A stretch of 64,000 nt of DNA from Deltaproteobacteria bacterium (GTDB lineage Bacteria; Desulfobacterota; GWC2-55-46): assembly GCA_016177845.1 (NCBI GenBank), contig JACOUO010000014.1, positions 62,001 through 126,000 on the forward strand, given 5' to 3'. The position numbers were made by a program, and so were the translations under genes. A model generated the notes under the pieces. The model saw only the letters and a program-made list of their open reading frames with translations. It did not search any database and had not been told where the DNA came from. Of this stretch, positions 53,694-62,789 are shown one piece after another (positions within the stretch are counted from its first letter, which is position 1; each line of letters opens with the position of its first letter).

Positions 53694-54563
53694 CTAATCT
53701 GTCACCAGTGCTGCTACTCCTATTGCAGCAGCTACGCCAAAGATTGAACTCAACCCTGAATTACTGTTTTGTGACGCCTTCGTAGCTGAAAGCGGCAGAT
53801 GGAATCTGATCAGCCGTTTTCCTCTGATATCTTCGACAATAAAGAATTCAACATTATCTTTCTCGATAAGGGCAACGGCAAAGGTCTTGTCTACGTTATT
53901 ACTGCCATCCAAAACCTGAGCCTTGGTTTCGCTCCATTTTTTCCCATGCTTCTCCTGGACAGCGAGCGGATAGGCTATCTCACCCCAATGGAGATTCAGT
54001 GCGCCTCCTTTGATGTCCTGGGGCTCGTGATCTAAAACCGCAAGCCTTCTCGCGCTGTGCACGGATACTTTTCTTCGTGCAATATGGAGTGCATCGGCAT
54101 TGAGGAGATTGTCCCTTATCGCCCTGGAGCTTTGGGGCTCGATAAAATCGCCGAGTGCTTCTATGAGCCAGGCAGAAGAGCGCCTGCCCTGATCATCTCC
54201 TTTGGTGATTGTGCCGCTTAGCCCTATTACCGCTTCGTTCGCTCCAGTGCCGCGAGCCAAGAGCTGCCATTGGGTAGGCACGCGGTCTGTATTTATAATC
54301 TGCGCCATTGGCTTGAGCGTATCTATGGATAGAATTGTCCTATCCGGCATGATTTTCTCGATTGCCGTTTCACACGGCTCCTTCAAGCCCGTAGCAGGAA
54401 CGCCGTTATTGCTCCAGGCCAGGGCCAGTCTTTCCGCCCGTTCCTCTTTTGGATCTGCGATAATGATCTGGTTAGTCGCGTCAAAGAAGCCTCCTGCCAG
54501 GACAGCTTCCGAAACAGCGCTGCCGCCACGATGAGCGCCGCCGATGAAAAGTGTCTTTCCCAT
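53694..54563 (-). CDS. Unknown island protein with N-terminal nucleotide-binding-like motif
   Basis: 289 residues. Begins KTLFIGGAHRGGSAVSEAVL, a glycine-rich beta-alpha start resembling a Rossmann fold, then QIIIADPKEERAERLA. Middle part with GLSGTITKGDDQGRRSSAWLIEAL. The C-terminal 20 residues are hydrophobic and may anchor it to the membrane. Strong AAGGAGG ribosome site. Not recognised as a known conjugation protein; sits between the membrane/VWA-like gene and the small membrane genes. Confidence 0.7.
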   Translation of the reverse strand: MGKTLFIGGAHRGGSAVSEAVLAGGFFDATNQIIIADPKEERAERLALAWSNNGVPATGLKEPCETAIEKIMPDRTILSIDTLKPMAQIINTDRVPTQWQLLARGTGANEAVIGLSGTITKGDDQGRRSSAWLIEALGDFIEPQSSRAIRDNLLNADALHIARRKVSVHSARRLAVLDHEPQDIKGGALNLHWGEIAYPLAVQEKHGKKWSETKAQVLDGSNNVDKTFAVALIEKDNVEFFIVEDIRGKRLIRFHLPLSATKASQNSNSGLSSIFGVAAAIGVAALVTD

Positions 54564-54576
54564 ATTGTCCTCCTTC

Positions 54577-56382
54577 TTAGTTGAAGCTACACACTTCAGA
54601 TATATCAGCCCTTACGCCCCACCTACTAAACACTTCAGCCCAAAGGTCAATGAGCCGTTCATAATTCTCCGTCGTCATCGTGGACGTATTGTCCAACGTA
54701 TATGGATGAAGGCCGCAGGCCGTGAGTCTTGTTCCCGGCGCGAATTTGGGCTTTATGGATTTCGAATCAAGCCACTTAATAAATTCCGCTTTACCTGGCA
54801 CTTTTCTTTCAAAGTTGAAGGCTCCATTTACCTGGCGCATGTCCGAAAGTATGTAGATTAGTGTTGTGCCGCCTTGAGAAATCCGTAAGGAAGCCCGGTA
54901 TATGGCTTCGGCAATAGCCGATCTCTTGTTTTCCGGTAAGTCTTCAGCCTTTTTCGAGAGCCTTTCCATAAATTGGCCTGTCCATTTTTTCTTATTGAGC
55001 GTCACTGGCCCTGGGAATTGTTCAGGGTACTTTTCCGAAAAGGCGATTTCTGCTGAATCAAAGCCGGTATCAATTATGACGACCTCGAAAGAGCCGCCTC
55101 CGGCATCTCCAGCCCCTCCGATCCAAAGCTTGGCTACCTTTTCCAGATTCTCTTTTGAGCAGGCGTATTCTCCGGCTGAGCTACTCCGGTCGCATATGGC
55201 TATTAGGTTGAAACCTCCAGAAGCCAAGGCTGGCTGAGAAAAGGCCACTAGGAAGAAAGCTATAAATGCCGGAAGGTATCTCTTGCCGGTACTCCGGCCT
55301 TCCCTTATTGCTGACCGCTTCCAGCCGCACCAAAAAAGGTAAGCGATATGCAGCTCGGCAAGATAGTTTTCAGTAAAGCGGACATATTTTTCCCAGTCAG
55401 CCTTTTGCCTTTCTTTATCCCTTTTAGCCTTTTGGTAATGGCTTACGTATTCGGCAATCAGACGATCGAATTCCTTTTCCGTCTGCTTAAGATGCTGCTC
55501 GTTTTTTCCGAGTCGTTCCTCATAAGTCCTTTCCAGCGCTTCAATGCCCTTAAGCTTTGCGTTGTCTTTCGCAATCGCAATTGAAGCCGCCCTCCACCTA
55601 TTTATGAAGTAGGCTGCCGCAAGAGGAAAGGAGAAGGCTGTAAAGCTGAAGATAAAAGGCATAAGCCATGCTCCAACTGTCATCTCATCTTGCAAGGCAA
55701 ATATCTGCCTTGCCCTCATCCAGCCTATGCCAATGGCCAGAACCGCGAGTGCGATTATCCAGGAATTACGCCTCCTTCCTGCCAGAACCATTTCCGCAAT
55801 CAATAAAGACGCTATGAAAAAGCCGAAAGAGGGTAAAAGGGCCACCAAGAAGGCCGTTGGCTCCTTTAAAAAGGCTTTGGACAGCCGTGTCGGATCAATG
55901 CCAAAGAAATCAGCGAAAAGGGTAAAGACGGAACCTATCTCCCCGAGAGCGAGAATCGTAAATAGTATGAGACTGCCTAAGGCCTCTCTCCGCTTCAAAT
56001 GCAACTCATAATTGTTTTTGATATTGAGATTGCGTCTATGTTTCTCATCCCTTATCGCTTCGGATGTCACCCTTATATCCAGCTCACAGGTCGAGATTCT
56101 CTCTATTACTCCTTGGGCTTTCTTCTGAAGGGTGTCCGCGTACTTGTCTCCCATCTCGGCTCGAAGCGCTAATTCATCGAGCATGTCCTTGCCCTCATCC
56201 TGGACCTCGGTCCTTAAGAGACCTCCATCCTGTTGAACGGAGATATAATAGGGCGGCTCGCCTTGAGGAGCGTGCTTCACAAGCGCCCTTGCCTTTGCCT
56301 TCAGAAATTCCGGAAGGGGTATGCCGCTGCGCTCAGCAAGGTATGCTTCTCCATAAACTCTAAATTTGGTTATAATATTCAT
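54577..56382 (-). CDS. Large membrane protein with coiled coil and VWA-like C-terminal domain
   Basis: 601 residues. N-terminal cytoplasmic region (1-130) with charged helices; hydrophobic helices at about 135-270; a Lys/Glu-rich coiled coil (270-345); another hydrophobic segment near 375-390 ending SQPALASGG. It is followed by NLIAICDRSSSAGEY, a D-x-S-x-S metal-site pattern of von Willebrand A domains. IYILSDMRQVNG near 525 fits the later Asp of such a domain. GAGGG ribosome site. First gene of the minus-strand operon; function unknown. Confidence 0.75.
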   Translation of the reverse strand: MNIITKFRVYGEAYLAERSGIPLPEFLKAKARALVKHAPQGEPPYYISVQQDGGLLRTEVQDEGKDMLDELALRAEMGDKYADTLQKKAQGVIERISTCELDIRVTSEAIRDEKHRRNLNIKNNYELHLKRREALGSLILFTILALGEIGSVFTLFADFFGIDPTRLSKAFLKEPTAFLVALLPSFGFFIASLLIAEMVLAGRRRNSWIIALAVLAIGIGWMRARQIFALQDEMTVGAWLMPFIFSFTAFSFPLAAAYFINRWRAASIAIAKDNAKLKGIEALERTYEERLGKNEQHLKQTEKEFDRLIAEYVSHYQKAKRDKERQKADWEKYVRFTENYLAELHIAYLFWCGWKRSAIREGRSTGKRYLPAFIAFFLVAFSQPALASGGFNLIAICDRSSSAGEYACSKENLEKVAKLWIGGAGDAGGGSFEVVIIDTGFDSAEIAFSEKYPEQFPGPVTLNKKKWTGQFMERLSKKAEDLPENKRSAIAEAIYRASLRISQGGTTLIYILSDMRQVNGAFNFERKVPGKAEFIKWLDSKSIKPKFAPGTRLTACGLHPYTLDNTSTMTTENYERLIDLWAEVFSRWGVRADISEVCSFN

Positions 56383-56454
56383 TGCGCACCCTCGACAGCC
56401 TTACTCTTTATAGGACAAAGATGACATATAATTCATGGATTTAAAATTTTGTAA

Positions 56455-56472
56455 TTTCACAATTTTTCACAA
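56455..56472. promoter_or_regulatory. Direct repeat TTTCACAA-N2-TTTCACAA
   Basis: Two perfect 8-base copies with 10-base periodicity (one helical turn), 5 bases before the TPR gene start and within the 95-base divergent spacer. Candidate operator. No Shine-Dalgarno is visible for the TPR gene. Confidence 0.45.
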
Positions 56473-56477
56473 ACACT

Positions 56478-57755
56478 ATGAAATCTAAGCGCAGACCGGC
56501 AGGACCAAAAAGGCTTTTTGTAAGCATAAAGGACTTAGAAATAAGGACAGCGGATGAATTCGTATATCCGCTAACGAAGCAATTTTTATATTTCTACTGT
56601 TATCTAGTCTTTTCGAAGCTAAAAGACGAGAAGCACATGGGAGGGTTTGTATCAACAGAGGAAGTAATCTCTTTACCTTATTGGGAAAATAATACTCTTA
56701 CGAGCATAGGCAAGCAGGTTAGACGGCATATCGTCCAAATGGAAAAAATTGGGCGCAACATTATAGAAGCCAAGCAAAAGATCTATGGACCGTTTCGACT
56801 GATCCTTCCTGTAGACCAGATAGAGCTAGACGTAACTATTCCCTCCTTAATGGAATTTTTGAATTTAATTCACGTTGGCAGGCTTGATTCAGATCAGGAA
56901 CAAAGATTTTATAAATATGTTGAATATATGTGGGAAGGGGATGCTAATTTCGATGATGGGCTATTAAAAAGGGCATTGTCATTATATAAAAAGGCGGCTA
57001 AAGTAGCCTTGAATCCTGCACAGAAGATTACGGTCAATCAAAAAATTGGTCGGACCTTGGGTCGGCTTGGGAATACCGATGAGGCACTTATTGTTTTCTG
57101 GAAGCTGCTTGAAAATAAGTGGCTCAACGAGTATGAGAGGGCTTCAACCTGTACTCATTACGCCTGGATCGAGTACCGGAAGGGCAATTTAAGCAAAGCG
57201 GAAGAGTTTTATTATAGAGCTTTAGAATCGTCCCGTGGCAATAAATACTTCAAAGTGCTCGGTGAGATATACAATGGCTTAGGTCTAATAAGAAAAGAAT
57301 ACGGACATTATCAGGAATCCTTAACCTTTTATCAACGCGCCTTGGAATGCTGGTCCTTGGTTGACTATTTTTATGGAATTCAGGCGGTCTACTTTAATAT
57401 TGGAAATCTCCATAGAATCTGGGGTGATCATACAAGCGATAACCATCCAGCCCTGAAAAATTCACATTATCGAAACGCTAAGGAATGGACACTAAGGTGC
57501 ATTTCACTGTGTCAAAAGATCGGTATCGCCTATGAGACAAGCCTAGATCATATTCTGTTATCAGAACTATTCTTGAAGGCAGGCGCTCCGGATAAAGCGA
57601 TTGAATATGCCAAAATTGCGAATGAGATGGCAATAGCTGCAGGAAACAAAAATGATATTCGTTATTCGTACAAAGCTCTTTTTGAGGCATATACGGCCAA
57701 AGGAGAAACTGCATTGGCAAAAGCTGCCTCTCTAAAGTTACAGGAGAGTATTTAG
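56478..57755 (+). CDS. TPR-repeat protein with N-terminal winged-helix-like domain
   Basis: 425 residues. The N-terminal 120 residues resemble a winged helix (LTKQFLYFYCYLVF, VSTEEVISLPYWENN, IGKQVRRHIVQME), as in OmpR/SARP-type effector domains. From about 160 to the end there are some seven tetratricopeptide-like repeats (for example KYFKVLGEIYNGLGLIRKEYG and LTFYQRALECWSLVD). Probably a regulator or peptide-sensing switch for the island (inference). It diverges from the conjugation-like operon and its base composition is more AT-rich than the host genes. Confidence 0.75.
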   Translation: MKSKRRPAGPKRLFVSIKDLEIRTADEFVYPLTKQFLYFYCYLVFSKLKDEKHMGGFVSTEEVISLPYWENNTLTSIGKQVRRHIVQMEKIGRNIIEAKQKIYGPFRLILPVDQIELDVTIPSLMEFLNLIHVGRLDSDQEQRFYKYVEYMWEGDANFDDGLLKRALSLYKKAAKVALNPAQKITVNQKIGRTLGRLGNTDEALIVFWKLLENKWLNEYERASTCTHYAWIEYRKGNLSKAEEFYYRALESSRGNKYFKVLGEIYNGLGLIRKEYGHYQESLTFYQRALECWSLVDYFYGIQAVYFNIGNLHRIWGDHTSDNHPALKNSHYRNAKEWTLRCISLCQKIGIAYETSLDHILLSELFLKAGAPDKAIEYAKIANEMAIAAGNKNDIRYSYKALFEAYTAKGETALAKAASLKLQESI

Positions 57756-58107
57756 CTATATTACTACGCTTTCTTATCCATGAGCCGTGTCGAGGTGACG
57801 TTTTTAAGTAAATCTTTTTTTCAGGTCGGCGAAGACATAAATAGCTTAAAGGCTTTTAGCCCAGTTGAGGCATTCCGCAATTACCCTCAAAGAGCTCATC
57901 CTGGAATTCGCCTAATTTCTCCTCAATCAGCCTCTATGGTTAAGGCATAGTTTTCATGTTCATATGTACAAAAAATAAACTCTCTTGTCTAAAATTTCAG
58001 GCTAATTTATTTAGAATGATGAAGAAATGGATAGAGTATAGAAGTAATATTGTAAAAATGCTATTCTAAATATTGTCTTTGTTTAATCAGTGGAGGATAT
58101 TTTATTT
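57756..58107. other. AT-rich intergenic region before the OLD-helicase operon
   Basis: 352 bases without a credible gene. A GGAGG lies at 58092-58096. No clear promoter or repeat could be assigned; the composition is AT-rich like the following genes. Confidence 0.5.
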
Positions 58108-60342
58108 ATGTATTTAGACGCATATAAAATAAAAAATTTTCGCCGTCTTAAAGATGTGCTTATTACTCTTGAGAAGGATATATCAATTTACGTTGGTGCT
58201 AATAATAGCGGAAAGACGTCAGCAACCCATCTTGTACAACTTTTTATACAGGGATCAAAGGAAAGGCTAACAATACACGATTTTAGTGCTGATTGTTGGG
58301 ATAAGATCAACGAAATTGGAAAAGAGAAAGAATCCGGTGGCACCAGTACAGTTGCAGATCAGTTTCCTCATATTAGCCTCGATCTGTGGTTTAGCGTTCA
58401 AGAAAATGATCTTGGTAAGGTTATTGATTTGCTGCCAGGTCTAGAATGGTCGGGTGCTCTAGTTGGTCTTCGCATCTCCTTTGGTCCTTCCGATGCTGAT
58501 TCTATGCTTCAACGTTATCTCGATTCAAGGGCAAAGCTTCCCAAAAGAGTAGAAGGAGAGGACCAGTTAAGTTATTCACCAACAAGCTTATTTGATTATA
58601 TTAAAGAAAATATCGGAAAAGAGTTCAGTTTTAAATATTACGTTCTTGATAGGAGTTTTTTTGATGATAATTTTAACCAAAAGCCAGGCTATGAGCCGTC
58701 GCCTCTGATCTCTGAAAAAGGCAGGTCTGGTCCTCAAATACTGAGAAGTCTGCTTAGGGTTGATTGCCTTGATGCCCAGAGACATCTCTCTGATAATTCT
58801 GCTGCTCGGTCCGAAAATCTTTCAAGGTGTCTGTCGCGTTTCTATACTAGAAATTTCAAGAAGAAAGAAGATGATCCGGAGGTGCAAGAGGCTCTTGCAA
58901 GAGCAAAGGCAGGACTAGATTCTCACTTTGCTACTGTCTTTGGGCCTACTCTTGATAAGTTGAGTGACATAGGATACCCGGGATTAGGTAATCCGAGACT
59001 TATGATACGTTCTGCACTCAACCCGTCAGCAGTAATGGCGAGTCAAGATGGAGCAACTGTGCACTATGCGTTAGAAAAAAATACTGGCGGTGCTTGCGAA
59101 TCCTATATTCTTCCTGATAGATACAACGGTTTAGGTTTTAAAAACCTAATATATATGGTTATCGAGCTTTTGGATCTCCATGCTCAATGGTTAGACCCAG
59201 AAGATGACAATCAGCCATCTCTTCATCTAGTGTTCATTGAAGAACCAGAAGCACATTTGCATACTCAGTTACAGCAAGTATTCACTCGCAAGATACTTGA
59301 TATATTGAAAATTGAGCAAGAACAAGCTGATTATTTTTCCAGCCAGCTTGTGATAACAACTCATTCTCCCCATATTTTGTTTGAGCGAGGGTTTAGGCCA
59401 ATTCGCTACTTCAGAAAATTACATACAGATGATTTTCAAATTTCCGAAGTTTTGAACATGTCTAAGCTTTATGAAGAAATGGGTGCGCCCGACCGAGATT
59501 TTTTGGAGCGTTATATGAGGCTCTCACACTGCGATCTTTTTTTCGCAGATGCGGCAATATTGGTCGAGGGAAATGTTGAGCGATTATTAATACCGATCAT
59601 GATAGAAAAAGCTGCTCCGAATTTAAAGTCTAGCTCAATTTGTATTTTGGAAATAGGAGGTGCATTCGGTCATCGATTTAAAAAGCTAATTGAATATCTT
59701 GGAATCGTAGCTTTGATTATAACTGACCTGGATAGTATTGGTGCCGATGCTGAGAGTGGGGCTTCACCTGATGAAGACAATGAGGAGGAAGGAGACAGCG
59801 CCGCATTGAAAGCTTGTCTCGTCTCAACAGCTGGAGCTGTTACGTCAAATCAGACCTTGAAACAATGGCTACCCGGAATGGAAAATATCTCCGATCTTAT
59901 ATCGGCTACCGATGAGCAGAAAACACGTAAACCTGATGCAATTTCTCCTTCACATATAAGAGTCGCTTACCAGAAGCCACGTGTTGTGACCTGGGGTGAG
60001 GATTCCATAGGAATTGCAGGCAGGACATTTGAGGAGGATTTTGCTTATGAAAATTTGGCCTGGTGTCAAAATCCAGCAAATAAGAGTGTCAAATTATTTG
60101 TCTCAAAAAATGCAGAGAAAAATCTGTCAGAAATGAGCAAAAAAATATTCTCCAGAGTTAAAAGCCCAGGCTTTAATAAGACAGACTTCGCTTTAGCGGT
60201 TCTTGAAAAAAAGCCAAGCGAATGGCAGGTCCCAAGCTATATTAGTGAGAGTTTAAAATGGCTTGAGGAGCAACTTCCTCCTTCAACAGAGGCAATAAAG
60301 ACCAAAGTCGACAAGGTATCTACGACTGAGGTTGAAAAATAA
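58108..60342 (+). CDS. OLD-family ATPase/Toprim nuclease (GajA-like)
   Basis: 744 residues. ABC-type ATPase: YKIKNFRRL start, Walker A GANNSGKT at 30-37, Walker B with LVFIEEPEAHLH near 382 and VITTHSPHILFERG after. The Toprim domain has Glu in ILVEGNVERLLIP near 487 and the acidic pair in IITDLDSIG near 538. OLD proteins cut DNA under ATP control; those paired with UvrD helicases (class 2, Gabija) give phage resistance. Larger than GajA of Bacillus (about 580 aa). ATG preferred over the GTG at 58090, which overlaps the GGAGG site. AT-rich. Confidence 0.85.
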   Translation: MYLDAYKIKNFRRLKDVLITLEKDISIYVGANNSGKTSATHLVQLFIQGSKERLTIHDFSADCWDKINEIGKEKESGGTSTVADQFPHISLDLWFSVQENDLGKVIDLLPGLEWSGALVGLRISFGPSDADSMLQRYLDSRAKLPKRVEGEDQLSYSPTSLFDYIKENIGKEFSFKYYVLDRSFFDDNFNQKPGYEPSPLISEKGRSGPQILRSLLRVDCLDAQRHLSDNSAARSENLSRCLSRFYTRNFKKKEDDPEVQEALARAKAGLDSHFATVFGPTLDKLSDIGYPGLGNPRLMIRSALNPSAVMASQDGATVHYALEKNTGGACESYILPDRYNGLGFKNLIYMVIELLDLHAQWLDPEDDNQPSLHLVFIEEPEAHLHTQLQQVFTRKILDILKIEQEQADYFSSQLVITTHSPHILFERGFRPIRYFRKLHTDDFQISEVLNMSKLYEEMGAPDRDFLERYMRLSHCDLFFADAAILVEGNVERLLIPIMIEKAAPNLKSSSICILEIGGAFGHRFKKLIEYLGIVALIITDLDSIGADAESGASPDEDNEEEGDSAALKACLVSTAGAVTSNQTLKQWLPGMENISDLISATDEQKTRKPDAISPSHIRVAYQKPRVVTWGEDSIGIAGRTFEEDFAYENLAWCQNPANKSVKLFVSKNAEKNLSEMSKKIFSRVKSPGFNKTDFALAVLEKKPSEWQVPSYISESLKWLEEQLPPSTEAIKTKVDKVSTTEVEK

Positions 60343-60345
60343 CTT

Positions 60346-62223
60346 ATGACTATTCGTATAACACAACCTGATACGCAAGCTGACGTTGATCTAAGAGAAT
60401 GTCTCGATGCTGATAAACCTATTAGTTTTGTTATGGTTGCCGGAGCGGGATCAGGAAAGACAACTTCTTTAATTAAAGCATTGGATCATGTTGGCAAAAA
60501 GTATGGCGCTGAACTAAATAGGAGAAAGCAAAAGGTTGTTTGCATTACATATACCGAAATTGCCCAGCAGGAGATTTGGAATGATGTAGGACAAAATCTA
60601 CTTTTTCACGTTTCAACCATACATAGTTTTTTATGGACAGTAATACGGCCATTCCAGTCTGACATTAAAAAGTGGGTGTTCGAGAGAATTAATGAAAAGA
60701 TTACCGAGGCTCAAGAGCGCATAGAAAAACCACGCACAAGACCTGCAACAATTGAAAAACTCAAAGAAGAGATTGCTGAATATGGCGAGATCTTAGATAG
60801 CCTTGCGTCGGTATCTCGCTTTACTTATGGCACTGGAAGTAGTTATGATAAAGGTATTTTAGGTCATGATGATATAATAAAAATGGTTCCAGTGCTTATT
60901 GTGAGCCGACCTTTATTGCGGTCGATAATTATTGATAAATACCCATATATTTTTATTGATGAGAGTCAGGATACAACAGAAGTAGTCGTTGAGGCTATGA
61001 AAGCTATTGAAAGCCAAGGAAGAGGGAAATTTTGTTTAGGATTCTTCGGGGATCCAATGCAGAAAATTTATTCAAACGGCATTGGCGATATACCTATGGA
61101 AAAAGGGTGGATAAGAATTGAAAAACCGGAAAACTTTCGATGCCCTGCTAGCGTCCTATCTGTGATTAACAATATACGAGCAGGTGGCGATGCCTTGGTT
61201 CAAGTTTCTGGCAAGGCCGGGATCGATGGAACAGCAAGGATGTTTATAATCCCTGCTGACGAACATAGGAGTGAGCGCCTGCATGGTGTTAAGAAATGGT
61301 TGGCTGAATCTAACAATGATCAACTCTGGATTTCTGATGATAAGGATGCTGATGTAAAAGTTTTGGTTACTCTTCATAGGGTAGCTGCTTCCCGTTTGGG
61401 TTTTGCCGAGCTTTATGCCGCTTTTAATGATAATGACGCACCATCATCACTTAAAACAGGATTCATTGATGGAGGTAGTTGGGCGCTCACGCCGATTCTT
61501 TCTTACATTTTACCTTTATACGAATTAGCCAAAAAAAAGAAAGAATTCGAGATCGTTACTTTTCTTAGGAAAAATTCACCCCTACTTTCAGAAGAAAGCT
61601 TAAAAAAAATTAAAGTCAGTAAAATTTTGACGGAACTCAGTAATGCTGTCACTAAGCTTGTTGAGCTTATAGATTCTGTTGATCATACTATAATTGAGGT
61701 GCTTTTGCATGCGAGAGAGAGTCAAATATTTCTCTTCGAAGATCGCCTTAATGATTATTTGAATGCTTATGAGTCAGGTGTTTTGGCAAGCAAAGAAGGT
61801 TTGAGTGATGAAATGTTTGGGTCATCTGATGCGATGATGGCGTTTTTTAAATGCCCAGCTTCTCAACTCATTGCATATAAAGTTTATATTATAAATGAAT
61901 CTCCATTTGCGACACAGCAAGGCATTAAGGGAGCAGAATTTGCTCGAGTGCTTGCCGTCTTAGATGATGAAGAAGGACAACATATTATGTTTTCTTATAA
62001 TAAATTTTTTGGCATCGCTCCTCTTTCTCCTACGGATAGAGATAATTTAACTAATGGCAAGGAAACAGTGCTAGACCGAACAAGGCGATTATTTTATGTT
62101 ATTTGTTCTCGTGCAACAAAAGACCTTGCAGTCGTACTGTATGCCGTTGATCCTGATTCTGTTTATCGACAAATTATTTCAGAAGGAATTTTTCCAGAAA
62201 AGGATGTTTTTGTGTTAAAATGA
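60346..62223 (+). CDS. UvrD/Rep-family helicase (GajB-like)
   Basis: 625 residues, 3 bases after the OLD gene. Superfamily 1A motifs: Walker A VAGAGSGKTTSLI near 32, CITYTEIAQQEI (motif Ia), YIFIDESQDTTEVV (II) near 203, FGDPMQKIY (III) near 236, ENFRCPASVL (IV) near 263. Late motifs KGAEFARVLAVLDDEE near 528 and RRLFYVICSRATKDLAVVLY near 585 stand for V and VI. In Gabija the helicase-like GajB senses DNA ends and cooperates with GajA. Longer than GajB (about 500 aa). Confidence 0.88.
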   Translation: MTIRITQPDTQADVDLRECLDADKPISFVMVAGAGSGKTTSLIKALDHVGKKYGAELNRRKQKVVCITYTEIAQQEIWNDVGQNLLFHVSTIHSFLWTVIRPFQSDIKKWVFERINEKITEAQERIEKPRTRPATIEKLKEEIAEYGEILDSLASVSRFTYGTGSSYDKGILGHDDIIKMVPVLIVSRPLLRSIIIDKYPYIFIDESQDTTEVVVEAMKAIESQGRGKFCLGFFGDPMQKIYSNGIGDIPMEKGWIRIEKPENFRCPASVLSVINNIRAGGDALVQVSGKAGIDGTARMFIIPADEHRSERLHGVKKWLAESNNDQLWISDDKDADVKVLVTLHRVAASRLGFAELYAAFNDNDAPSSLKTGFIDGGSWALTPILSYILPLYELAKKKKEFEIVTFLRKNSPLLSEESLKKIKVSKILTELSNAVTKLVELIDSVDHTIIEVLLHARESQIFLFEDRLNDYLNAYESGVLASKEGLSDEMFGSSDAMMAFFKCPASQLIAYKVYIINESPFATQQGIKGAEFARVLAVLDDEEGQHIMFSYNKFFGIAPLSPTDRDNLTNGKETVLDRTRRLFYVICSRATKDLAVVLYAVDPDSVYRQIISEGIFPEKDVFVLK

Positions 62224-62251
62224 TAATACTCTAAAAAATAAATTTAAATTT

Positions 62252-62617
62252 ATGTCAAAAGAAAACAAGGGCTGGCCTAGAAATGAATCTACTGGACCCT
62301 TAGGCGGTTTTTCAACAGGTCCTGGAGGAGGGCTGTCCACAGGCCCTGGCGGAGGAGCTTCAACGGGTCCAGGAGGTGGCATGTCTACTGGCCCCGGTGG
62401 AGGGTTATCTACTGGTCCTGGAGGAGGTCTCTCTACAGGCCCAGGGGGTGGGCTTTCAACTGGACCTGGCGGAGGTTTGTCTACTGGCCCTGGTGGGGGC
62501 TTGTCAACCGGTCCAGGAGGCGGACTGTCCACAGGTCCTGGTGGTGGATTGTCTACTGGCCCCACACCTTACTACAGCAATATACCTCCAAGAGAGGTCT
62601 ATCTGAAATATTTATAA
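62252..62617 (+). CDS. Octad-repeat protein (STGPGGGx)10 with conserved-looking C-terminal tail
   Basis: 121 residues: a 12-residue polar leader, one degenerate octad STGPLGGF, ten perfect STGPGGGx octads (x is Leu eight times, Ala and Met once each; 62312-62551), a final STGP, and a non-repetitive tail TPYYSNIPPREVYLKYL. The 24-base units differ at many third positions while the amino acids do not change, so it is translated and selected. No signal peptide or Cys. It starts 28 bases after the helicase stop, same strand, with no clear ribosome site. Unknown function; probably the third gene of the defence-like operon. Confidence 0.75.
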   Translation: MSKENKGWPRNESTGPLGGFSTGPGGGLSTGPGGGASTGPGGGMSTGPGGGLSTGPGGGLSTGPGGGLSTGPGGGLSTGPGGGLSTGPGGGLSTGPGGGLSTGPTPYYSNIPPREVYLKYL

Positions 62618-62789
62618 AGAGTACGGATACGATTGGGCATATAATATTCTTAAAAAAGCGTGGCGGTTATAGAATGGGAGAGGGCGAGATTTTTTTTGGA
62701 GCCTTTCTCTTTAAAAAATGACATTTAAATCAAATTTTCCCTCCTTGCTCATCTTTTCCGAACAGGATACATTAAGAAAGTAAGAACGA

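Noticed and set aside
62288-62563. CRISPR-like or simple tandem DNA array
   Set aside because: 24-base units are contiguous with no spacers, and they vary at codon third positions while coding one protein.
62215-62565. Minus-strand frame encoding GPVDxPPP repeats opposite the octad gene
   Set aside because: It is the antisense shadow of the octad repeat; it overlaps the helicase end and has no ribosome site. The plus-strand frame has a unique tail and the codon pattern of a real gene.
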